Source: an uncultured bacterium (lineage in GTDB: Bacteria > Planctomycetota > Phycisphaerae > Phycisphaerales > SM1A02). Taken from it: 64,000 bases of DNA. Location: the NCBI GenBank assembly GCA_903891095.1, contig CAITDI010000046.1, forward strand, positions 1 through 64,000, read 5' to 3'. The notes below the pieces were generated by a model. That model ran no database searches. It worked only from the letters and a program-made list of their open reading frames with translations, and had not been told where the DNA came from. Below, one piece after another: positions 36,928 through 47,242 of the stretch (position 1 is the stretch's first letter; every line of letters starts with the position of its first letter). A program made the position numbers and the translations under genes.

Positions 36928-37280
36928 GCAACATGATGGCACAGACGATCAACACACTTGCCGTGACCGACGCACAGACCGTCAACGCGGCTCTTCTCGT
37001 GAGCGCGATCCTGTTCGCGTGCGGACTCATCGGCTTCCTCAGCCGCCGCAACATGATCATCATGTTCCTCTGCACGGAGCTCATGTTCCAGGCGGCGGCG
37101 CTCGCGATGATCGCGTTCGGCAACATCCATCACGACATCTCCGGCCAGGTGTTCGTGATCTTCATCCTGACCGTCGCAGCCGCCGAGGCTGCGCTTGCGC
37201 TCGGCCTCGTGGTCCTGCTCTACCGCCGCCGCGAAACCCTCGACAGCGAGGCGTGGAGCGAGCTGCGGGAAACCGCCTGA
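36924..37280 (+). CDS. nuoK: NADH-quinone oxidoreductase subunit K
   Basis: A 118-aa subunit with three transmembrane helices. Family signature: LLVSAILFACGLIGFLSRRNMIIMFLCTELM with the conserved Glu of helix 2 in TELMFQAAAL, and the second Glu in FILTVAAAEAALALGL. These Glu residues line the proton path toward NuoL/M/N. The N-terminal 17 residues extend beyond the usual protein. Its ATG overlaps the nuoJ stop, so it is translationally coupled. Confidence 0.95.
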   Translation: MSNMMAQTINTLAVTDAQTVNAALLVSAILFACGLIGFLSRRNMIIMFLCTELMFQAAALAMIAFGNIHHDISGQVFVIFILTVAAAEAALALGLVVLLYRRRETLDSEAWSELRETA

Positions 37281-37362
37281 CCACGCGACGCAACGAGCCA
37301 CAGCAACCGAACCGCGAACGACCGACCGATCCGCGACCACCAGCGCACTCCGAGTGATCGAC

Positions 37363-39600
<2,238 letters not shown>

Positions 39601-39669
39601 ACTCCTGCGCCAACGCCTGATCTCTCCTCCGAACTTTCGAATCGACATCTTCAGCCAACGGACCGGCCG

Positions 39670-41346
39670 ATGCTTTCAACCCTCACTTCGCTCCTTCTGA
39701 TCCTTCCCCTGCTCGCGGCGGGCCTCGTGGCACTGTCGCCTGAGCGGCTCTCCAAGTGGATCGCCACGGCGGCGACGCTCGTCATCTTCGCCGTCTCCAT
39801 CGCGTTTGCGTGGAGCTTCACGGGCTGGACCGACGGCTCGATCGCTCCGCGCGAACTGGGTCTGTCGATCATGCCGTCGCTCGGCGTGAACCTCAGCCTC
39901 GGCGCAGACGCCGTCGGCGCGATGCTGATCCTGCTCACGACGTTCCTCATGCCGCTCGCGATGATCGGCTCGTTCACCGCGGTCAAGGAGCGCGAGCGCG
40001 AGTACTACGCGTGGTTCCTCCTGCTGCAGGCGGCGATGCTCGGCGTGTTCCTCGCGCGCGATGCGATCGTGTTCTACACGGCGTACGAGTTCACGCTGGT
40101 GCCGATGTACTTCCTGATCGCGATCTACGGCGGCGCCGAACGGCGCGCGGCTTCGATCAAGTTCTTCCTGTACACGTTCTTTGGCTCGGTGCTCACGCTC
40201 TCGGGCGTGATCTACATCGCGGCGCAGAATGCGGCCGCGGCAGGCAGCGCCTGGTCGTTCGACCTCGCAACGCTCGCGGACTTCGCCTCGACCAAGCTCA
40301 GCCCGACGCAGCAGTACTGGGTGTTCATCCTGCTCATGTCCGGCTTTGCGGTGAAGGTGCCGCTCTTCCCCGTGCACACATGGCTGCCGCTCGCGCACGA
40401 CCAGGCGCCGACGGCGGGCTCGGTCATCCTCGCAGGCACGCTGCTCAAGCTCGGGACGTACGGCATCTATCGGATCGCGCTTCCGGCCGCGCCCGTGGGC
40501 GTGGTCGAGCTCAATCAGTTCTTCGCGATCCTGTGCATCATCGGCATCGTGTACACGGCGCTCATCTGCTGGGTCCAGCATGATGCGAAGAAGCTCATCG
40601 CGTACAGCTCGGTGAGCCACCTCGGCTTCTGCATGCTCGGCCTGTTCTCGCTGAACTCGATCGGCGCGACGGGCTCGGTGATGTACATGATCAACCACGG
40701 TCTCTCGACCGGCGCGTTGTTCCTCTGCATCGGCATGATCTACGAGCGCTACCACACGAAGGACATGGACCAGCTGGGCGGCCTGTTCAAGCGCATGCCG
40801 GTGTGGTCGTTCTTCATGGTGTTCTTCACGCTGGCGAGCCTCGGCCTGCCGGGTCTGAACGGCTTCATCGGCGAGTTCCTCTGCCTGATGGGCTGCTTCA
40901 CGGCGGAGCCGCACTCGGTGAGCGGATATCCCGGCGTGCTCGGACCGTGGTACGCGCTGGTTGCTGGCTCGGGCCTCGTGCTCGCAGCCATGTACCTGCT
41001 GATCATGCTCGGCAAGCTGGTTTGGGGACCGCTGAAGGAGCCGCATGGTCACGATCATGGTCACGGTCATGGTCATGGCCACGATCACGCAGCCCACAGC
41101 GACTCGGGACTCCCGACCGACCTTTCGGCGCGTGAGGTCGGAATCCTCGTTCCGCTGGCTGTGGTGTGCCTCGCGATTGGCTTCTTCCCGAAGCCGATGC
41201 TGACCGCGATCGCGCCGAGCGTCGACCAGACCCTCGCCAAGTACCCCAAGCTCGTCGAGCAGTACGCGCACGATGGTTCGCTGATCAAGCCGACCACCGC
41301 GAAGGACCCGAGAGTTGCCATGGCGCAGCCCTCTAGCGACAAGTGA
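39670..41346 (+). CDS. nuoM: NADH-quinone oxidoreductase subunit M with His-rich loop
   Basis: A 558-aa antiporter-like subunit of complex I. Marks: FYTAYEFTLVPMYFLIAIYGG (helix 5 Glu), FAVKVPLFPVHTWLPLAHDQAPTAGS with the key Lys and His, DAKKLIAYSSVSHLGFCMLGLF, LASLGLPGLNGFIGEFL, and the C-terminal helix LVPLAVVCLAIGFFPKPML. A His/Gly loop of about 18 residues (EPHGHDHGHGHGHGHDHAAH) precedes the last helix. It matches the loop in NuoL, down to the DNA word cacgcagcccac. The neighbour nuoN starts 61 bp downstream on the same strand. Confidence 0.94.
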   Translation: MLSTLTSLLLILPLLAAGLVALSPERLSKWIATAATLVIFAVSIAFAWSFTGWTDGSIAPRELGLSIMPSLGVNLSLGADAVGAMLILLTTFLMPLAMIGSFTAVKEREREYYAWFLLLQAAMLGVFLARDAIVFYTAYEFTLVPMYFLIAIYGGAERRAASIKFFLYTFFGSVLTLSGVIYIAAQNAAAAGSAWSFDLATLADFASTKLSPTQQYWVFILLMSGFAVKVPLFPVHTWLPLAHDQAPTAGSVILAGTLLKLGTYGIYRIALPAAPVGVVELNQFFAILCIIGIVYTALICWVQHDAKKLIAYSSVSHLGFCMLGLFSLNSIGATGSVMYMINHGLSTGALFLCIGMIYERYHTKDMDQLGGLFKRMPVWSFFMVFFTLASLGLPGLNGFIGEFLCLMGCFTAEPHSVSGYPGVLGPWYALVAGSGLVLAAMYLLIMLGKLVWGPLKEPHGHDHGHGHGHGHDHAAHSDSGLPTDLSAREVGILVPLAVVCLAIGFFPKPMLTAIAPSVDQTLAKYPKLVEQYAHDGSLIKPTTAKDPRVAMAQPSSDK

Positions 41347-41407
41347 ATTCAGAGACGAACCCCGCGCGCAGGCCTACGAAACGGCTGCAGAAACCACCGC
41401 GAATCCC

Positions 41408-43021
41408 ATGATGACCCTGGCAACTTCAGTCCCCATGTCGGCGAGGCTCACCCTCATTTCGCCCGAGATCCTGCTCTTCGCAGGCTCGGTCGTCGTGGCG
41501 GTGCTCGGACTTGCCCGCAATCCCGCGATGCGACGCGCTGTGCCGTTCGTGACGGCGCTCTTCCTGCTGGCATCGATCGGCGTGACCGCGTACGTCTACC
41601 GCAGCGATGCAGTCGAGACTTCCGGCCTCATGCTCCCGCACCTCGGCGGCTACGCGAAGGCGCTGCTTGCGTCCATCGGCATTCTGCTGGTGATGCTGGC
41701 CGGCCCCACCATCGATCGTCGTCTCGAGGAGGCGTTCGACGCTGGACGCGCGAGCTTCGACCCGATCCGCGTGATGCGCGGCGAGTTCTTCGCGTTCTTC
41801 CTGCTTTCGATCGCGGGAACGATGCTGATCGCGAACGCGGCCGACTTGATCTGGCTGTTCCTCGCGCTTGAGCTCGCGAGCCTTCCGACATACGTGATGG
41901 TCGCGGTCAGCCGCGGCACGCGTCGCGCGCAGGAAGCGGCGATCAAGTACTTCTTCCTCGGCGCGCTTTCGGCGGCGACGTTCCTCTACGGTTTCGCCCT
42001 GCTCTACGGGGCAACGGGAACGCTTGAGCTCTCCAAGATCGCCGAAGTCCTCGCATCGCAGTCTGCGGCAGGCGGCATCTCGACCCTCGCGATCGTCGGC
42101 GGTGTGTTGTCGGTGCTCGGCATCGGCTTCAAGCTTGCGGCGGTGCCGATGCACTTCTACGCGCCCGACGTGTACGAAGGCGCCAGCTCGGCGACCACCG
42201 CGTTCCTGGGCTTCGTGCCCAAGGTCGCGGGCGTGATCGCCCTGATGGTGCTGCTCGCGGTGTTCGGGTTCGATGGCCACACCGTCACGGCAGGCGGCTC
42301 GACCATCGTCATGCCGGGACTCCCCGCGCCGCTCGCTGCGGTGCTGTGGATGGTCGCGGTGCTCACGATGACGCTCGGCAACATCGGCGCGCTCCTGCAG
42401 CGCAACGTCAAGCGCATGCTGGCGTACAGCTCGATCGCGCAGTCGGGATACCTGATCATCGGTCTGCTCTCCGGCCCCGAGGCGGGCTGGAGCGCCGTGC
42501 TCTTCTACCTCATTGGCTACGGCGTCACCAATACGGCGATGTTCGCGGTGCTGGCGTCGCTCGAGCGCAACGGCGAGGACGTCGAGACTCTCGACGATCT
42601 CGCTGGTCTCCGCACGCGGCACCCCGTGCTCGCCTGGATGCTCGCGGCATCTGCCATCAGCCTGATCGGCATGCCGCCGCTGATCGGCTTCTTTGGCAAG
42701 CTCTCGCTCTTCTCGGCGGCGCTCGGTGCGGGACACACGCAGCTCGTGATCATCGCGGCTGTCAACAGCGCGATCAGCGCGTTCTACTACCTGCAGCTTG
42801 TTGCGGTGCCGATGCTCGGCCAGCCGAACGCGCGCACCGAGACGGTTCAGGCCGTGCCCAGCGCTTGGCCGCGCATCGCTGCGGTCGTGTGCGGCGTTGG
42901 CGTGATCGTCATGCCGATCGGCGTGAGCAAGCTCGTGGCGGCTGCGGGCAGTTCGCTGCCGGAAGGCAAGATCGTGGCTTCGACGCCTTCGGCTGCTGAG
43001 ACCGCGATCGCCAAGCGCTGA
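41408..43021 (+). CDS. nuoN: NADH-quinone oxidoreductase subunit N
   Basis: A 537-aa third antiporter-like subunit. Marks: ISPEILLFAGSVVVAVLGLA, LIWLFLALELASLPTYVMVAVSRG (helix 5 Glu), EAAIKYFFLGALSAATFLYGFALLYG, FKLAAVPMHFYAPDVYEGASS (Lys and His), NVKRMLAYSSIAQSGYLIIGLL and LIGMPPLIGFFGKLSLFSAAL. It has no His-rich loop, unlike NuoL and NuoM. ATG 41408, ATG 41411 and ATG 41435 are all possible starts and none has a strong Shine-Dalgarno. Last gene of the operon; a hairpin follows. Confidence 0.93.
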   Translation: MMTLATSVPMSARLTLISPEILLFAGSVVVAVLGLARNPAMRRAVPFVTALFLLASIGVTAYVYRSDAVETSGLMLPHLGGYAKALLASIGILLVMLAGPTIDRRLEEAFDAGRASFDPIRVMRGEFFAFFLLSIAGTMLIANAADLIWLFLALELASLPTYVMVAVSRGTRRAQEAAIKYFFLGALSAATFLYGFALLYGATGTLELSKIAEVLASQSAAGGISTLAIVGGVLSVLGIGFKLAAVPMHFYAPDVYEGASSATTAFLGFVPKVAGVIALMVLLAVFGFDGHTVTAGGSTIVMPGLPAPLAAVLWMVAVLTMTLGNIGALLQRNVKRMLAYSSIAQSGYLIIGLLSGPEAGWSAVLFYLIGYGVTNTAMFAVLASLERNGEDVETLDDLAGLRTRHPVLAWMLAASAISLIGMPPLIGFFGKLSLFSAALGAGHTQLVIIAAVNSAISAFYYLQLVAVPMLGQPNARTETVQAVPSAWPRIAAVVCGVGVIVMPIGVSKLVAAAGSSLPEGKIVASTPSAAETAIAKR

Positions 43022-43051
43022 CAGAAGCGCCGATCCTCTCCAAGACACACC

Positions 43052-43085
43052 CAGCGCGGGGCCTTTGGGCTCCGCGCTGTCTTTG
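43052..43085 (+). terminator. Terminator-like hairpin after nuoN
   Basis: An 8-bp stem cagcgcgg/ccgcgctg (43052-43079), extendable through gg/cc, followed by tctttgg. Confidence 0.6.
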
Positions 43086-43132
43086 GTTCCTGCGATCTGG
43101 CAGTGAGGAACGGGGTCGGAGATGAGGTCCAA

Positions 43133-43162
43133 AACGACCACCGCCTCGCGTGAGCGAGGCGG
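43133..43162 (-). terminator. Terminator of tRNA-Arg
   Basis: A 9-bp perfect hairpin ccgcctcgc/gcgaggcgg (43141-43162). On the minus strand it is followed by TGGTCGTTTTG. Confidence 0.65.
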
Positions 43163-43169
43163 CGAGAAG

Positions 43170-43243
43170 CGCGACCGGCAGGAGTCGAACCTGCAACCCC
43201 GAGCTTCGTAGGCTCGTGCTCTATCCAATTGAGCTACGGTCGC
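43170..43243 (-). tRNA. tRNA-Arg (anticodon ACG)
   Basis: The minus strand forms a cloverleaf: acceptor GCGACCG/CGGTCGC, D-arm TAGCTCAATTGGATAGAGC, anticodon stem CGAGC/GCTCG with loop CTACGAA, and T-arm GCAGGTTCGACTCCTGC. A34 would be deaminated to inosine by TadA. CCA is not encoded. Confidence 0.96.
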
Positions 43244-43420
43244 ACACGGGGCGAGGAGTATAGCGAAACTTCCGCGCCCGTAAAGGGCATGGATCGCCTG
43301 CGGAATGGGCGTCCGATCATCTTTGCTACGGCCTGCGGTCCACTCGCGGCACTAGCATCCGCGGACCTTCGGAATTCGCCACTTCATGGCGCTTCGGCCC
43401 ATGAGGCGTGGACCCGCAAC

Positions 43421-43729
43421 ATGGCTGAGCAGGTCATTCCATCGCCCCGACCCGACCCGCTGGCCACCGAGTTGTTCCCCCCGTCGGCGCCGAATGGGTC
43501 GAGATTCAAGCGAGCCGCGATGGCGACTGGCGGCGCGCTGCTGGTCGTCGTCGGAATCGTGCTGGGGATCCTCCCGATCGTGCCCGGCATACCGCTCATC
43601 GTCGTCGGCGTGCTCATGCTCGCCGCGTCCTGTGAGCCAGCGCGACGCGTGCTCAACCGACTGGACGAGCGGCTTCCGCGCAGGGCGCGATTGCTCTGCA
43701 GGCGATTCCTCCCAGGCGCGGCGCGGTAG
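43421..43729 (+). CDS. Small membrane protein (DUF454/PGPGW-like)
   Basis: A 102-aa protein. A hydrophilic N-terminus (MAEQVIPSPRPDPLATELFP) leads to two close hydrophobic segments, GGALLVVVGIVLGILPIVPGIPLIVVGVLMLAAS. A basic tail follows: CEPARRVLNRLDERLPRRAR. The ILPIVPG...IVVG turn and following ARRVL are characteristic of small inner-membrane families such as DUF454 (YbaN) and PGPGW. Which one cannot be decided without a profile search. Function unknown. ATG 43421 is chosen from the hydropathy pattern; an in-frame start at 43229 would run into the tRNA. Confidence 0.65.
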   Translation: MAEQVIPSPRPDPLATELFPPSAPNGSRFKRAAMATGGALLVVVGIVLGILPIVPGIPLIVVGVLMLAASCEPARRVLNRLDERLPRRARLLCRRFLPGAAR

Positions 43730-43738
43730 AGTCCGTGC

Positions 43739-44374
43739 ATGCCCGAACGCGTCACGCAAGCAGACCCAGCGAACCAGAACCTCGATGCCGCCGATCAAGC
43801 GTGGCTTCGGCGGCGTTTCGCTGGCGCGCCGCTGCTGTTCGGTGCTGCGGGCATCGTGACCGCGCCGCTGCTCATCGGACTGCTGCTCGGACCGCTGGGC
43901 TTGCGTGCCGGCGTCGATCTCTGGCGCGCGGGGGCTCGGCGTGGGATCGTGGCCGCCGGCATCGCAGTGAGCTTCATGGCGATCGTTGCCAGCGTGATCG
44001 CAGCGCTCATCTGGGGTTCGGTCCTCGCGACCGTGCTGCTTGGGCGCGATGCGATGCGCGAGACCGAGCGCTGGCGCACGCGCGAAGTGGAGCAGCGCGC
44101 ATTGACCGTGATCAGCGCCGACGGCGCGGCGCTGGGCGCACAACTCGTGCCGACCGGACCGTGGGAGCGCACTGTGGTGCTCTTCGTGGCTGGCGGCGGG
44201 GATTTCACTGCGGCGGCCATCGCGCACACGGCCGCGGCCGCGCGCGCACCCGACCTGCAGGCTGATCGTGGCGGATCCGACGATTCCGTCCGACGAACTG
44301 CGCGCGTTTGTCCGGCGCATCGGCGTAACCGTCGACGTGCTCGGCGAGGGCGCCGCCTTTCCTGCCCCGCTTGA
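43739..44374 (+). CDS. Membrane protein, N-terminal part of a probable frameshifted gene
   Basis: As read, 211 aa. Two strong hydrophobic segments (APLLFGAAGIVTAPLLIGLLLG and GIVAAGIAVSFMAIVASVIA) resemble the DUF4190 arrangement. A soluble part, WERTVVLFVAGGGDFTAAAI, then follows. After about residue 172 the frame turns into Arg-rich nonsense (GGSDDSVRRTARVCPAHRRN). A coherent continuation, CRLIVADPTIPSDELRAF, lies in the +1 frame at 44256-44522. A single-base indel near 44240-44260, in a run of gcgcgc/ggccgcgg repeats, would join the two into one protein of about 260 aa. It may be a sequencing or assembly error or a genuine mutation. Confidence 0.6.
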   Translation: MPERVTQADPANQNLDAADQAWLRRRFAGAPLLFGAAGIVTAPLLIGLLLGPLGLRAGVDLWRAGARRGIVAAGIAVSFMAIVASVIAALIWGSVLATVLLGRDAMRETERWRTREVEQRALTVISADGAALGAQLVPTGPWERTVVLFVAGGGDFTAAAIAHTAAAARAPDLQADRGGSDDSVRRTARVCPAHRRNRRRARRGRRLSCPA

Positions 44375-44522
44375 CGCCGTGGCCGCGTTTCCGACGCTCG
44401 TCGTGATTGGCCGCGACGGCCGCATCGAGAGCGCCCTCGTCGGAGATCGAACCGAGGCGGAGCTGGAGCGCGTCTTTTCAGGCGTTGCCGCGCCGAGCGC
44501 TCCGCCCGAATCGCCGAAGTGA
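44268..44522 (+). CDS. Thioredoxin-fold-like C-terminal part of the frameshifted gene
   Basis: An 84-aa reading from GTG 44268 that overlaps the previous entry in another frame. FPTLVVIGRDGRIESALVGDRTEAELERVF looks like the last two strands and helix of a thioredoxin/TlpA fold; no CxxC is present. The frame is coherent from about 44256, before the GTG. This and the lack of a ribosome-binding site argue that it is the tail of the upstream gene rather than a separate one. Confidence 0.5.
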   Translation: MADPTIPSDELRAFVRRIGVTVDVLGEGAAFPAPLDAVAAFPTLVVIGRDGRIESALVGDRTEAELERVFSGVAAPSAPPESPK

Positions 44523-44588
44523 CGCAGACGCGGGTTCGCGGCCGCTCGGACTGCTGCGCATCGCGCCGCTTTCGGCGACACTCACTGC

Positions 44589-45185
44589 ATGCCATCCCGC
44601 GCACCTCGAGTCCCGCGTGTTGCCGCGCCGTTCGGCGGACCGATCGTCGGCATCGACGTGGAGACTGCCTGCCCTGAGAACGGCGCGGTGTGCTCCATCG
44701 GAATCTCCGTGGTGCTGCGCGGCAAGGTCCATCGCGAGCAGCACTGGTACGTGGATCCTGGAACGCGATTCGACCCGAGGTTCATCCAGATCCATGGGAT
44801 CACTCCCGACATGGTCGCGGGCTGTCCACGCCTGCGAGGCGCTTGGGGCGAGGTGGGAAGCTTCATCGACGAGTCGCTGCAGGCGGCGACCGAGCCCAAA
44901 CTCTTTGCGGACTTCAGCGATGGCGATCCCGCCGCGCTCTACGTCGCACACAACGCGTCGTTTGATCGAATGCAGATCGAGCGCGCGATCGGACACGTCT
45001 TGCCGTTCCGCCTTGCGTGCACCGTGGCGATGTCGCGGCGGGCCTTTCCACGGCTGGAGCGCCACAACCTCGCGACGGTCTCGGCGCACCTCAAGATCCC
45101 GCTCAAGCACCACGATGCGCTGAGCGACGCACGCGCGTCGGCGCTGATCGCACACAGCTGCATCGCGCTCGGCGCAGGCGCGTGA
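44589..45185 (+). CDS. DEDDh 3'-5' exonuclease (DnaQ-like)
   Basis: A 198-aa exonuclease-fold protein of the DNA polymerase III epsilon superfamily. ExoI: GIDVETACPENGAVCSIGI (Asp23, Glu25). Then IHGITPDMV, ExoII VAHNASFDRMQIE, and ExoIII-epsilon HHDALSDARASALIAHS (His and Asp). All four acidic residues and the His are present, so activity is expected. It is a stand-alone domain without BRCT or polymerase parts. It could be a proofreading subunit or a repair or RNA nuclease; epsilon proper is usually longer. It is convergent with the unknown gene that ends at 45217. Confidence 0.88.
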   Translation: MPSRAPRVPRVAAPFGGPIVGIDVETACPENGAVCSIGISVVLRGKVHREQHWYVDPGTRFDPRFIQIHGITPDMVAGCPRLRGAWGEVGSFIDESLQAATEPKLFADFSDGDPAALYVAHNASFDRMQIERAIGHVLPFRLACTVAMSRRAFPRLERHNLATVSAHLKIPLKHHDALSDARASALIAHSCIALGAGA

Positions 45186-45216
45186 AGCACGCGTGATCTC
45201 GAGAGCCCGAGCTCTC

Positions 45217-45642
45217 TCACCGCTCCGGCAACCGGTCGCCGACCAGCGCTCGGACCATGAAGTGCAGGATGCTGGAATGTCGCGCGATCTCGCCGCTGCC
45301 GCGCGGGGACCACGTCGCGTCGAGGATCACGTCTCCGCTGCCGTCGCCCGCGATTCGCACGTCGAGTTCCTCGGGCTCGCAACGGATCCGCCAACCGCCG
45401 AGTGCATCGTCCATCGCCTCGCCCTCGGAGAGGAAGAACCTCAGCCCGAGCTCGACGAACTCGACGGAGTGGCAGCTGCTCCGCAGACGGCGGAAGACGG
45501 GACCGCCGAGTTCGCTCGGCCCTCCCACCGCGCGCTCCGTGACGATCGCGCCGCGGGCGACAAGCAGCTCGAAGGCGCGCTCGACGTCAATGAGCGGCCG
45601 CTCCGCGAAGTCGAGAAAGACGATGTCTGGGTGGTCCGACAC
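45217..45642 (-). CDS. Hypothetical protein
   Basis: A 141-aa acidic, cytoplasmic-looking protein that I do not recognise. It begins MSDHPDIVFLDFAERPLIDVERAFELLVARG and ends ARHSSILHFMVRALVGDRLPER. The middle, LGLRFFLSEGEAMDDALGGW followed by RIRCEPEELDVRIAG, reads as a beta-rich fold. GTG 45642 has no clear Shine-Dalgarno. The complementary plus-strand frame (45193-45858) is longer but has the Arg/Pro-rich look of a shadow. Convergent with the exonuclease gene and downstream of the candidate RNA's terminator. Confidence 0.6.
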   Translation of the reverse strand: MSDHPDIVFLDFAERPLIDVERAFELLVARGAIVTERAVGGPSELGGPVFRRLRSSCHSVEFVELGLRFFLSEGEAMDDALGGWRIRCEPEELDVRIAGDGSGDVILDATWSPRGSGEIARHSSILHFMVRALVGDRLPER

Positions 45643-45690
45643 GACCGCAGTCTAGAGCCATGCCGAAACCGCTCGGTCGCATCGATACGC

Positions 45691-45845
45691 CCAAAAAAGA
45701 AAGCCCCCGCCCGCGGGGCCCCGCGGGCGGGGACTGGGTTGGAGCTGCGGCAACCGCTTTCGCGGGTCGTCCTGCCATCACGCCCCAAGTTCGTAGTGGT
45801 AGACGCGCCTTGCAGCGTTGCCAACCACCATTCGATTGTCTTGGC
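45691..45845 (-). ncRNA. Candidate structured small RNA with strong terminator
   Basis: No good protein frame covers this 414-bp gap. The minus strand ends in a very strong terminator: a 12-bp stem ccccgcccgcgg/ccgcgggcgggg (45705-45732) followed by CTTTCTTTTTT. Upstream, GGTTGG plus GCTGC (45812-45826) pair with GCAGC plus CCAACC (45737-45748), closing a domain that contains a CCGC-GAAA-GCGG tetraloop hairpin (45754-45765). A TTGACA word lies further upstream at about 45933-45938. It does not match SRP RNA, tmRNA or 6S RNA as I know them. A terminated leader or sRNA is inferred, not proven. Confidence 0.4.
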
Positions 45846-46056
45846 TTGTCTTGTCTAGCCTCGCATCGCGATACACGCGGCCGAGGCATCACTGCAGTAG
45901 AGCGGAGTGATCACAATCTGATACTGCATTCCTGTCAAGATGGAATTGATTCAAAGCCAACAAACCCAAGTGGCGCTGGCAGTTTGAAGCGCGTTTTCAC
46001 GCGGTTTTTGCCGCCCACGTGAGGTTGCCACGGCGAAGGCTCTTTGAACGCGGCAC

Positions 46057-46893
46057 TTACGCTCCGGAGTTCGAACCCATCACGCCCAACTCTGCTTGCG
46101 TCATGCGTGCTTTGAAGACATCCAGACCCTCACCATAACCAACGCGAATTCTTGGCAGCCTGAGCAGCCCATCGGGCGTCGCAGAGTGTTCGGCGTCGGC
46201 TCGAACCGCTAAGTCGTAGCCCGCAGCAGCGGCAGCCTGCATGACATGCTCGTCGTGCGCTCCAAACGGATACGCAAGCACACGCGCCGGATGACCGAGC
46301 TGCGCTTCGATGATGGCTCGGCTCTCGCGAAGTTCGCGATCGAGCGCTGGCTGCTGGACATCCGTCAGGCGGGGATGGGTGAGCGTGTGCGATTGCACTT
46401 CGCTGCCGTTGGCCTCGAGGTCCAGCAACTCGAGCCAGCTGATGTAGCCGCCGCCGTTTGGCGTTCGCGCAATTGCGCCGGGATAGACAAAGAGCACGCC
46501 GCGCATGCCGCGTGGCTCCAGCTCCTGATGAATCACCACGCCCTGGTACGACCAACCGTCGTCGAAGCTGATGATCACCGACTTTGGCGCCGGCACGCGG
46601 CCAGCTTGCCGATCCGCGAGGAGCTCGCGGAAAGTGATCGTGTGATAGCCGTTGGACTTGAGCCAGTCGAGCTGTTGCGCGAAGTCGGCGGGCTTGACCA
46701 CCCAATCGGACCAGCCCGGGTTCGACGGCCCCCAGTCGCCGATGTGGTGGTACATCAGGATCGGGACCGTCGGCAGCGGCTGAAGCGCAGGGCGCGCTCG
46801 ATCAACGGATCCCGACAAGAGGATCGCGCAAGCCGCGGCAAGCAGGCATCGGGAGCGAATTTCGGGTGAGTGGAGGCTGCCGACAGTGCTCAT
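46057..46893 (-). CDS. Exported polysaccharide deacetylase (NodB domain)
   Basis: A 278-aa carbohydrate esterase family 4 protein. The N-terminus is a signal or anchor (RSRCLLAAACAILLSGS). The NodB fold has VPILMYHHIGD, the metal and catalytic Asp pair in SVIISFDDGWSYQ, the His motif HTLTHPRLT (H-x3-H), and AYPFGAHDE. It probably removes acetyl groups from a cell-surface polysaccharide or peptidoglycan outside the cytoplasmic membrane. Starts at 46893, 46911 and 46953 are possible; 46893 gives a normal signal peptide. None has a clear Shine-Dalgarno. It is a single gene between the candidate RNA and the tRNA-Val region. Confidence 0.88.
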   Translation of the reverse strand: MSTVGSLHSPEIRSRCLLAAACAILLSGSVDRARPALQPLPTVPILMYHHIGDWGPSNPGWSDWVVKPADFAQQLDWLKSNGYHTITFRELLADRQAGRVPAPKSVIISFDDGWSYQGVVIHQELEPRGMRGVLFVYPGAIARTPNGGGYISWLELLDLEANGSEVQSHTLTHPRLTDVQQPALDRELRESRAIIEAQLGHPARVLAYPFGAHDEHVMQAAAAAGYDLAVRADAEHSATPDGLLRLPRIRVGYGEGLDVFKARMTQAELGVMGSNSGA

Positions 46894-47069
46894 GTGCGAT
46901 TGGCGGTGCATTGCCGCGTGCCACGCGCTGTTCCACGACCCGTACCGCGCCATCTACCGCGCGCCGTGCCGAGCGCCTGCAGGTGACGCGCAGCATCACA
47001 AGCCGGCGAAGCACACTGCAACGACCTGAAATGAAACGGGTCCGCCTTGCAGCGGACCCGAATCCTGAG

Positions 47070-47143
47070 TGAACCGTACTGGACTTGAACCAGTGACCTT
47101 CTCCGTGTCATGGAGACGCGCTAGCCAACTGCGCCAACGGTCC
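47070..47143 (-). tRNA. tRNA-Val (anticodon GAC)
   Basis: The minus strand folds as a cloverleaf: acceptor GGACCGT/ACGGTTC with one G-T pair, D-arm GGCGCAGTTGGCTAGCGC, anticodon stem TCTCC/GGAGA with loop ATGACAC, and T-arm ACTGGTTCAAGTCCAGT. CCA is not encoded. Confidence 0.95.
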
Positions 47144-47242
47144 GTGGGCGAGAAGTATATCGGCGAATGCCGCCGCTGCAACCAGTCGCAGCCGAGATTG
47201 CCGCGGCGAATCCGCCGCGTTATCCGCGACCTGCGCCCGCCG

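Noticed and set aside
43229-43420. N-terminal extension of the small membrane protein
   Set aside because: It would begin inside tRNA-Arg and adds no recognisable sequence.
45691-45850. SRP RNA, tmRNA or 6S RNA in the structured gap
   Set aside because: The SRP GGAA-type tetraloop with AGCAG, the tRNA-like end of tmRNA, and the 6S central bubble are not recognisable. The GGTTCGAACTCC at 46046-46058 is coding sequence of the deacetylase C-terminus.
45193-45858. A 221-codon plus-strand frame over the hypothetical gene at 45217-45642
   Set aside because: It runs through the terminator hairpin and has shadow composition. The minus-strand protein reads more naturally.
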